A stretch of DNA of 6,029 bases from assembly GCA_000437275.1 (NCBI GenBank), contig FR899711.1, forward strand, positions 22,768 through 28,796, given 5' to 3'. The notes beneath the pieces are model-generated. The model was not told where the DNA came from. It made no database searches and saw only the letters and a program-made list of their open reading frames with translations. Below are positions 1 through 4,439 of this stretch, in pieces. A program made the position numbers and the translations under genes. Numbering within the stretch: position 1 is the stretch's first letter; each line of letters starts with the position of its first letter. Source of the DNA: Clostridium sp. CAG:411. GTDB taxonomy: Bacteria; Bacillota; Clostridia; Lachnospirales; Lachnospiraceae.

Positions 1-247
1 GGTACACGGCGGTTTAATCAACTTAACAAGTAACACACCTTTCAGTGTAGTAATCTAACATTGAGACTAATCCAAATGAGGTTAGTCTCTTCTTGAACTT
101 CGCCACCGATTTTGCATGTGGTTTTTCCTTGAATTGATGTGCCCTGTATCAAAATAAAATCCAAAACCAAGCTATTTAATCCCTCTTGGTCTGTCCACTT
201 TACTCTTCGTCATGTTGACCTTAATCCCTAGTTTCTCTTCTATAAAT
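1..247 (-). mobile_element. Group II intron 3' remnant (truncated, decayed)
   Basis: Read on the minus strand, this stretch is the last part of a group II intron: the C-terminal part of its reverse transcriptase frame, then non-coding RNA sequence. The final bases (about 14 to 1) read ACCGCCGTGTACC, which fits the 5' arm of the catalytic domain V hairpin. The matching arm and the 3' splice site would lie beyond the left edge of the window. The 5' end of the remnant is lost: near 240-250 it runs straight into the coding sequence of an unrelated membrane protein. The intron cannot be mobile from what is visible, because the reverse transcriptase frame has a stop, a frameshift and a large internal deletion. 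The exact junction is uncertain by several bases. Confidence 0.8.
23..247 (-). pseudogene. Group II intron reverse transcriptase/maturase, C-terminal fragment
   Basis: The fragment begins at IEEKLGIKVN, continues through TKSKVDRPRGIK, and meets a TAG stop at 172-174 where the family has Tyr in the conserved K-Y-L-G-F-G-F motif; LGFGFYFD follows in the same frame. About five codons later, one lost base shifts the frame. The +1 frame then gives RAHQFKEKPHAKS and VAKFKKRL, a classic group II intron segment. After KKRLT it jumps to SFGLVSMLDYYTERCVTC and a stop at 23-25, which resembles the extreme C-terminus of the same protein. An in-frame internal deletion, probably of the order of 80-100 residues including most of the DNA-binding/endonuclease end, is therefore likely; that size is estimated from memory of full-length relatives. 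Confidence 0.8.
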
Positions 248-369
248 AAACCAAGCATTCCATTATAGACCACAAATGCTATTGTAATGATTGCTGATAG
301 CAAAGCATTGACAACTGTCCGATATTGAAAATTGTTTTTCGATTTTTGGATAAACTCTTTCATCGCCAA
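172..369 (-). CDS. Chimeric small ORF: membrane protein N-terminus fused to intron RT fragment
   Basis: The frame encodes 65 residues if it starts at TTG (367-369), or 63 from the ATG at 361-363, which is the more credible start. Residues about 1-17 are polar and basic. Residues 18-42 (VNALLSAIITIAFVVYNGML) form one transmembrane segment. This part resembles the start of an uncharacterised small membrane protein family that I recall from Lachnospiraceae, in which a second membrane segment normally follows the YNG motif. From about residue 43 the sequence switches to group II intron reverse transcriptase (EEKLGIKVN, KVDRPRGIK) and ends at a stop that is a nonsense mutation in that gene. The start abuts the dehydrogenase stop codon, so it could be translated by coupling. 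It is most likely a non-functional fusion left by a deletion or recombination event. Confidence 0.45.
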   Translation of the reverse strand: MAMKEFIQKSKNNFQYRTVVNALLSAIITIAFVVYNGMLGLFIEEKLGIKVNMTKSKVDRPRGIK

Positions 370-1395
370 TCATTTCTTCTCATTGCAGTACTGAATGACC
401 ACATTAAATACATTTTGTGAATCCGATGCTCGTTCAATTGCCTCCGGCAACTTTTCCCACGGAAAAACATCTGTAATAATACTTTCAACATTCCATCTTT
501 TATCCTGCATAATCGCTAATACATCTTTTACATCCTCAGGCATATATCCACCGCTTCCAATGATAGCATGCTGTGAATACGTCATATCCAAAACATCAAT
601 TTTTCTAAGTCCGGCAAGGACAGCAACTACTACCAGTCTGCTCTCAATCTTTCCCATGTTCTGATATGTCTCAATCAATCCTTCGGCTCCTGCTGCATCA
701 ATATAGATATCTGCATCAGCAGTTTCACCGTGAATACTTGGTGCTTTACCAAACACTTCGATTGCTTTGTTTTTCAGATTTTCCTTTGATGAATTGCATA
801 TCTCAAAACCAAGATTCTTTGCGATGTTCAATCGAAACTCAGAAACATCCGCGATCAATACCTGTTTACATCCAAAATATTTTAACGCCATAGCTGCTGC
901 AATTCCTATTGTGCCACAACCAAATACAATAGCATTTTCTCCGAATTTTGGAAAACTACGTCTTGCAGCCCTACAGCCCACAGTAAAAGGTTCAATCAAA
1001 CTGGCTGCTTTATCTGATATGTTTTCAGGCACCAGATATACGCCTTCATTTAGTTTGGCATTTGGTGCAAGAACGTATTCGGAAAACCCACCGACTGTTC
1101 CGGCTCTTTTGGTGTCGCCCTTGACCAGCCTTGGGTAAGGATACACTCTGTCTCCAATCTTGATATCCTTTACCTTGCAGCCAACCTGACTAACAACACT
1201 TACCATTTCATGACCAAATTCGCCACCAACTGTCACTTTGTGTCCTGTATTCGGTCCATGCATATACACCGCTACATCCGTTCCACAGATACTTGCATAA
1301 ATATTTTTCAGTAAAATATCATTTTCTCCACATGCTGGCATCGGTGCGTCTGCCATTTTAATAGATTTCTGTCCCATATATAATGCTGTTTTCAC
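370..1395 (-). CDS. Zinc-dependent medium-chain alcohol/polyol dehydrogenase
   Basis: This 341-residue cytosolic MDR-superfamily oxidoreductase resembles sorbitol, threonine and butanediol dehydrogenases and should interconvert an alcohol and its ketone or aldehyde using a nicotinamide cofactor. The N-terminal GroES-like domain (about 1-145) carries the catalytic zinc ligands: Cys37 in ICGTD, His62-Glu63 in FGHE, and Glu135 in LIEPF. The Rossmann domain (about 150-285) has the GCGTIG motif at 159-164 and Asp183 at the end of the second strand, which favours NAD(H). The four-cysteine structural zinc lobe that usually follows GDRV is absent; residues 81-105 hold no cysteine. The start is GTG at 1393-1395, supported by AAAGGAG 9 nt upstream. 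Only 3 nt separate it from the small gene upstream, so the two are probably co-transcribed. The substrate cannot be told from sequence alone. Confidence 0.9.
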   Translation of the reverse strand: MKTALYMGQKSIKMADAPMPACGENDILLKNIYASICGTDVAVYMHGPNTGHKVTVGGEFGHEMVSVVSQVGCKVKDIKIGDRVYPYPRLVKGDTKRAGTVGGFSEYVLAPNAKLNEGVYLVPENISDKAASLIEPFTVGCRAARRSFPKFGENAIVFGCGTIGIAAAMALKYFGCKQVLIADVSEFRLNIAKNLGFEICNSSKENLKNKAIEVFGKAPSIHGETADADIYIDAAGAEGLIETYQNMGKIESRLVVVAVLAGLRKIDVLDMTYSQHAIIGSGGYMPEDVKDVLAIMQDKRWNVESIITDVFPWEKLPEAIERASDSQNVFNVVIQYCNEKK

Positions 1396-1398
1396 GTC

Positions 1399-1506
1399 TC
1401 ATCTCTCCTTTGCATGAATTCGCTCACAAATCATTTTTACAATATAGTCAATATCATCTTCACAGTTATTTGAAATCTGTTCTGCATAAATCTTATCTGT
1501 ATTCAT
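1399..1506 (-). CDS. Small ORF (35 residues) upstream of the dehydrogenase
   Basis: An ATG at 1504-1506 opens a 35-codon frame ending in TGA at 1399-1401. It is preceded by GGAGG (1517-1521) with a 10-nt spacer, a stronger ribosome binding site than many full-length genes here have. The product begins MNTDKIYAEQIS and ends KMICERIHAKER. It is hydrophilic and mixed-charge, has two cysteines (Cys15 and Cys27), and shows no signal peptide or membrane segment. I do not recognise a family. It ends 3 nt before the dehydrogenase GTG start and contains that gene's ribosome binding site. It could be a leader peptide that couples translation, a genuine small protein, or the remnant of a larger gene whose middle was deleted. 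Confidence 0.5.
   Translation of the reverse strand: MNTDKIYAEQISNNCEDDIDYIVKMICERIHAKER
1405..1411 (-). promoter_or_regulatory. Ribosome binding site fixing the GTG start of the dehydrogenase
   Basis: AAAGGAG on the minus strand lies 9 nt before the GTG codon at 1393-1395 and inside the last codons of the 35-residue upstream ORF. There is no ATG at a matching distance, so the GTG start is well supported. The overlap suggests translational coupling between the two genes. Confidence 0.75.
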
Positions 1507-1516
1507 ATAAAATAAA

Positions 1517-1521
1517 CCTCC
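1517..1521 (-). promoter_or_regulatory. Strong ribosome binding site of the 35-residue ORF
   Basis: GGAGG on the minus strand lies 10 nt before the ATG at 1504-1506. No other frame uses it sensibly, which is the main argument that the short ORF is translated. Confidence 0.6.
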
Positions 1522-1569
1522 ATAATTGTTTTTGCAACGAAGCAGTGCGCATCTACTTCATTTGATAAG

Positions 1570-3045
1570 TCAATTAGGAGCATAACTGTTATCAACTTTG
1601 ACCAAAATGTCTGCAAGTACCGTATCAAAATGAGCTCCATTGCCATCTCCATATCCAAATAGTTCATTTTCACCTTGTCCTGCATCAAGTTGATCAAACG
1701 CACCGATTCCTTTCGATACGCTCTTAAAAGCCTTCACAAAATCACTGACGCTTGTAACCTTAGCCTTGTTTGTTTTATCGTCATAGGTGACCCATTTACC
1801 ATTTGCATTGAGTGCATCAATATAGTCGCTGGCAGTTTTATAAGTTCCGGAAATTTTAATCCCATCTGAAGTCTCTGTACGAGTTATATCATCCACATCC
1901 TCATACGTCTTATTTCCGATTTTCTTGGTATCATCTGGTCCGGCCATGCCATCAGCGCCATTTTCCCCGTCAATTTTCTTGGGTTCTCGACCATCTCTTT
2001 CTTTTCCATCCGTACCTTTCGGAGCATCAGCTCTACCCAAAGCTCCCCCTCTGCCTGTCCTCGCATCTATTTGATTGGAAGCCGATGAATCATATGGAAA
2101 TTTTGTATCAGAAAGGAAGTTATTCAAAGAATCTTCTATTACACCCAAAATGTAATCGTAATAACTACCCGCCTGATAAATGCCATCTGATGATTTTTTC
2201 AACGTTAAAACATTCCCCTTTTCGTCTTTTATTCCGGCCTGGTTGATATAATCAGCAAAAGCCTCTGCCATCGCATCTGATATTTTCTGTTCCCCATCAG
2301 AAAGATTGCTTCTTGTTACCCCCATCATCCATTCATAAGCTTCATCCGCACTGTCTAAGTTCGTGATTGGGCACCAGTCCATAGAGCCGTAAACTGCATC
2401 ACTAACGCCCTGTACCGCACCTATTTGTTTCAGATACGGCTCATAAAGCTCGCTATCACCGGTCGCACCAACAAGAGCAGATTGAGCACCTCCACCACTC
2501 ATACCAAACACAAAAATCTTTTCTGCATCTCCGGGTGTAGTATCATTTGTATATCGCAAATAGCGAATCGCAGCCTTGATATCTGTAACACCTGCAGGTG
2601 CACCTGCTTCCCTTCCACGACATCCGGCATGTACATATACAAAACCAGCATCCATATACTCCGTCAAACTAACATAGTCCGTTAATGCTGCCTGTGCTGA
2701 ATACCCCGGAGTCTCAATCGGCATAACAACAGGAGCTGTTTCAGCTGTATAGCCATTCACTGTCCCATTCGAATTTATTTCGCAGGTATAGGTTCCATTG
2801 CCATTGTCTATTGCTGAAAAATAATCGCCCGGCACAAAAATCGCCAAGGTTTCATAGGATGTATCCTCAGGTTTTTCACAATACTGTATTCCTGTCTGAT
2901 AATAAACATTGTCGTCCGAATTGTACAACCATTTTGACATATCAATTTTACTCAAGCTTGTAACCTCACTTTCCTTCTTTGTCATTTCCTGCTCTTCAAC
3001 ACTCTTATTTTCTTGCGTCCCACAAGATGCCAATTGTAAAACCAT
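1570..3045 (-). CDS. Tannase-like alpha/beta-hydrolase lipoprotein (probably disrupted)
   Basis: This 491-codon frame resembles subtype B tannase/feruloyl-esterase-like hydrolases, extracytoplasmic serine esterases acting on plant polyphenol or related esters. Residues 1-8 end in the lipobox LASC (Cys8 lipidated), followed by a charged linker to about residue 36. The catalytic domain shows CRGREAG (142-148), DIKAAIRYLRY (155-165) and the nucleophile elbow GMSGGG with Ser183. Residues about 325-377 form a Gly/Asp/Lys/Arg-rich low-complexity insert. Near the end lie FDQLDAGQGEN (450-460) and GNGAHFD (468-474, His472). In the Lactobacillus plantarum enzyme the triad is Ser163, Asp419, His451, 256 and 288 residues apart; allowing for the insert, the matching Asp and His would fall beyond this stop, so the C-terminus looks lost. 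The start at 3045 has no ribosome binding site, and the signal peptide is split by frameshifts upstream. Probably a recent pseudogene or assembly error; a late alternative is His472 as catalytic. Confidence 0.75.
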   Translation of the reverse strand: MVLQLASCGTQENKSVEEQEMTKKESEVTSLSKIDMSKWLYNSDDNVYYQTGIQYCEKPEDTSYETLAIFVPGDYFSAIDNGNGTYTCEINSNGTVNGYTAETAPVVMPIETPGYSAQAALTDYVSLTEYMDAGFVYVHAGCRGREAGAPAGVTDIKAAIRYLRYTNDTTPGDAEKIFVFGMSGGGAQSALVGATGDSELYEPYLKQIGAVQGVSDAVYGSMDWCPITNLDSADEAYEWMMGVTRSNLSDGEQKISDAMAEAFADYINQAGIKDEKGNVLTLKKSSDGIYQAGSYYDYILGVIEDSLNNFLSDTKFPYDSSASNQIDARTGRGGALGRADAPKGTDGKERDGREPKKIDGENGADGMAGPDDTKKIGNKTYEDVDDITRTETSDGIKISGTYKTASDYIDALNANGKWVTYDDKTNKAKVTSVSDFVKAFKSVSKGIGAFDQLDAGQGENELFGYGDGNGAHFDTVLADILVKVDNSYAPN

Positions 3046-3082
3046 CCTACTGATGCTGCAACTGCAGTTACTTTTTCCACAT
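3046..3082 (-). pseudogene. Frameshifted signal peptide and true start of the esterase
   Basis: An ATG at 3080-3082 with GGAG 8 nt upstream reads MWKK and then hits TAA. One base added in the A-run at 3072-3076 gives VTAVAASVG, a hydrophobic signal core. A second base added at 3045/3046 joins it to MVLQLASC of the long frame. The pieced-together product is a textbook lipoprotein signal peptide: basic start, 15-residue core, LASC lipobox. In the sequence as given, two one-base losses separate the ribosome binding site from the coding frame. An in-frame ATG at 3086-3088 also exists but is too near the GGAG. Confidence 0.65.
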
Positions 3083-3183
3083 ATTCATATCTCCATTCTA
3101 TTATTTCCAGAATGTTTTTTCGAGACTATTCAAAAGTATCTATCATTCCACTTTTTATTTAAGATGCATCTTTACGCTGACTC

Positions 3184-3213
3184 ATTATATCTTATTTCAT
3201 CATAAATAGTAAA
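3184..3213 (-). promoter_or_regulatory. Predicted sigma-A promoter of the esterase
   Basis: On the minus strand, TTTACT (3208-3213) and a perfect TATAAT (3184-3189) are 18 nt apart. The predicted transcript would start near 3177 and have a leader of about 95 nt before the ATG at 3082. The -35 box matches the consensus at four of six positions. Confidence 0.5.
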
Positions 3214-3329
3214 GCGAATTATTTGTGAACTGGCACTACTATCCAATTCATTTGTTATCCGTCTTTCACAAGTATTTTCATATAAAAACTTTTGTCTCCA
3301 ACAGACCAATAATCACATAATGGAGCAGT

Positions 3330-3399
3330 TGTCAAGGTAAAAATTTTATAATGAAGCGATATCTATAGTTATGGAAAGATAGAATCTCCACCCTTGACA
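3330..3399. repeat. 70-bp segment bounded by 8-bp perfect inverted repeats
   Basis: TGTCAAGG at 3330-3337 and CCTTGACA at 3392-3399 are exact inverses and bound an AT-rich core. Inside, TATCT and AGATA (about 3360-3382) form a further short dyad. The ends could be those of a very small non-autonomous element or a worn insertion sequence. An 8-bp match is short enough that chance is possible. TTGACA at 3394-3399 also matches a -35 box, but nothing at the right distance resembles a -10 box. Confidence 0.3.
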
Positions 3400-3456
3400 T
3401 TCTCTAATTAAGCAACATCCTTAGTAGCTTCATAAAGCATTTTAGGATAGTATAAC

Positions 3457-3500
3457 AAAAACGGGCAACAAATCATAAAACAATTTGTTGCCCGTTTTTT
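3457..3500 (-). terminator. Strong rho-independent terminator after the DUF2798 gene
   Basis: A perfect 17-bp stem (3457-3473 with 3483-3499) with a 9-nt loop has the GC core ACGGGCAACA. On the minus strand the GC-rich part is followed by a T-run encoded by the A-run at 3456-3460, so it terminates transcription leaving the DUF2798 gene that ends at 3537. The T-run at 3495-3500 makes it usable in the plus direction as well. It sits 37 nt past the DUF2798 stop codon. Confidence 0.9.
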
Positions 3501-3536
3501 CAGTTATCACATTCTATAACTTTATATTGATCCAAT

Positions 3537-4028
3537 CTATTCTGCTTCCATTAAAACAGTTCCCACTGGAAAAGCATAACGAAATACCTTTCTTACAAGT
3601 GGACCTGCAATCAATAACTGAAATGGCAGTGCCATAATAAAATTCTTTGGAATATTGGTAATCCAGATTAAAAACAATGTATTCCAGTTTCCGCTTCTAA
3701 CACAGACTTCCAAGCCTCCATACAGAGACATAAAAAACACCATAGGAACAACCATGCAACAAGAAACTGCAATCACCTTTTTCCACGCTTCACTATCAGG
3801 TTTTACAAGGAAACGGAAGGCAAATCCTTTCGCAATACCAGATACCACAAACCAATCCAATAGCATGGCACAAATATATGCCAGTGGAAATCCCAGCCAG
3901 GCTTCTTTCAAAACCTCTCCATCCAACTGTCCACTGTGAAGAGCTACATTGTAAATACTCATCCATAGTACCATACAAAAACACATCATAATCGTATAAA
4001 TCAAACTTTCTCTCTTATGTCTAGGCAT
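3537..4028 (-). CDS. DUF2798 family membrane protein (two tandem repeats)
   Basis: This 163-residue integral membrane protein of unknown function starts at the ATG at 4026-4028 with AGGAGG (4038-4043) 9 nt upstream. The N-terminus MPRHKRESLIYT is basic and typical of DUF2798 proteins. Four membrane segments are expected near residues 8-28, 44-64, 86-106 and 124-145. The protein is an internal duplication: the first half has MSIYNVAL, then a leucine/proline-rich segment ending GIAKGFAFRF. The second has MSLYGGLEV, then NIPKNFIMALPF ending PLVRKVFRY. Each half ends with a basic stretch. It is transcribed away from the LysR gene at 4440, an arrangement in which the regulator often controls its divergent neighbour. 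The reaction or substrate, if any, is not known; a role in export or membrane stress is only a guess. Confidence 0.85.
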   Translation of the reverse strand: MPRHKRESLIYTIMMCFCMVLWMSIYNVALHSGQLDGEVLKEAWLGFPLAYICAMLLDWFVVSGIAKGFAFRFLVKPDSEAWKKVIAVSCCMVVPMVFFMSLYGGLEVCVRSGNWNTLFLIWITNIPKNFIMALPFQLLIAGPLVRKVFRYAFPVGTVLMEAE

Positions 4029-4050
4029 AATTTTCTTCCTCCTGTTAATT

Positions 4051-4242
4051 TTGTTACAGTTTAGCAGGGCAGAAATGATTGTAGAAATTGCATGTGACTG
4101 CTAGCAGGCTAAGTGCAATTTGTGCAATTATTTCTATCGGGCAAACACCCGAAATGAATAAAGTGTCCAGCTAGAAAGAATATTTTTAGCTAATTTGTAT
4201 ATTCTGGCACTTTATGAATGTTCCCCGGCTAAACTGTTACCT
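4051..4242. repeat. MITE-like element with terminal inverted repeats
   Basis: GTTACAGTTTAGCAGGG (4053-4069) at the left and, read on the minus strand, GTAACAGTTTAGCCGGG (4240-4224) at the right match at 15 of 17 positions and point inward. They bound 188 bp rich in smaller dyads: AAATTGCA/TGCAATTT (4085-4121), CTGCTAGCAG (4098-4107), CGGG/CCCG (about 4138-4151), and a long imperfect stem ATAAAGTG..CACTTTAT (about 4158-4214). No coding frame is present. The structure fits a small non-autonomous element or structured intergenic repeat. No clear target-site duplication flanks it. A third copy of the end sequence is at 6003-6029, which shows that the sequence recurs. The element supplies the promoter region and leader of the DUF2798 gene. 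Confidence 0.6.
4078..4121 (-). promoter_or_regulatory. Predicted activator-dependent promoter and dyad of the DUF2798 gene
   Basis: On the minus strand, TACAAT at 4078-4083 matches the -10 consensus at five of six positions and predicts a 42-nt leader, but no -35 box lies at 16-18 nt. In its place is a perfect dyad, AAATTGCA (4085-4092) and TGCAATTT (4114-4121), with a further direct TGCAATT at 4123-4129. A LysR-type activator bound beside the -10 box would fit this layout. This is inference; the dyad may instead be part of the repeat's own structure. Confidence 0.35.
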
Positions 4243-4366
4243 CTACCTTTTATGTACCTCGGAATCTTTTGAATCCGCTCTTGCGATACCAGCTATCCTA
4301 CTTATACCATCCTCACAATTACTGATTCAATAAAACTCCATCCCTATGATTTTACCGCTATTTTCC

Positions 4367-4395
4367 TTGTTTTTGAATTTCAAAAATGTTATTAT
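4367..4395 (+). promoter_or_regulatory. Predicted sigma-A promoter of the LysR gene
   Basis: TTGTTT (4367-4372) and TATTAT (4390-4395) are separated by 17 nt. The -10 box matches at five of six positions and the -35 box at three. Transcription would begin near 4402 with a leader of about 38 nt. Confidence 0.4.
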
Positions 4396-4397
4396 TG

Positions 4398-4421
4398 ATA
4401 ACAAAAGCGTATTACTGTTAT
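4398..4421 (+). promoter_or_regulatory. Dyad overlapping the predicted LysR transcription start
   Basis: ATAACA (4398-4403) and TGTTAT (4416-4421) are exact inverses 12 nt apart. They cover the predicted start of transcription, where a regulator would repress its own gene. LysR proteins commonly bind AT-rich interrupted dyads of this size and repress themselves. No binding data exist for this protein. Confidence 0.35.
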
Positions 4422-4439
4422 TGCATATAGGAGGTTTCT

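Larger units (their letters stand above)
3083..3456. other. Gene-free stretch between esterase and DUF2798 gene
   Basis: No frame here has both a start and a credible ribosome binding site. It holds the esterase leader and promoter (3083-3213), then an AT-rich stretch, then the inverted-repeat-bounded segment at 3330-3399. Between about 3230 and 3350 the minus strand has short open stretches such as HYVIIGLLETKVFI, interrupted by stops, that look like they could be worn coding or insertion sequence remains. I cannot assign them to a family. Confidence 0.4.
4029..4439. other. Divergent intergenic region of DUF2798 and LysR genes
   Basis: The left half is the MITE-like element. From 4243 to about 4366 I see no promoter, hairpin or frame with a start that I can support. 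The minus strand does hold an open stretch of about 27 codons (4247-4330 or so) ending ARADSKDSEVHKR, with no start codon. The last 75 bases hold the LysR promoter, a dyad and the ribosome binding site. Confidence 0.5.

Noticed and set aside
395..1138. Plus-strand open frames of 75-123 codons
   Set aside because: They lie antisense to the dehydrogenase, whose motifs are clear; their translations show no domain and they lack ribosome binding sites.
1528..1562. Short hairpin GAAGTAG/CTGCTTC after the esterase stop as a terminator
   Set aside because: The stem is short with a G-T pair and no T-run follows on either strand.
1503..1703. 66-codon minus-strand frame overlapping the esterase 3' end
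   Set aside because: It is an out-of-frame shadow of the esterase with a low-complexity, methionine-rich translation.
2425..2685. 86-codon plus-strand frame
   Set aside because: It is antisense to the catalytic core of the esterase, including the Ser183 elbow, and has no supporting signals.
3394..3422. Plus-strand TTGACA as a promoter
   Set aside because: The bases 16-18 nt downstream do not resemble a -10 box and no plus-strand gene follows before the terminator at 3457.
4247..4330. Minus-strand open stretch ending ARADSKDSEVHKR that runs up to the right end of the MITE-like element
   Set aside because: There is no start codon or ribosome binding site and it follows a stop after about 27 codons; it may be an old coding remnant but cannot be called a gene.
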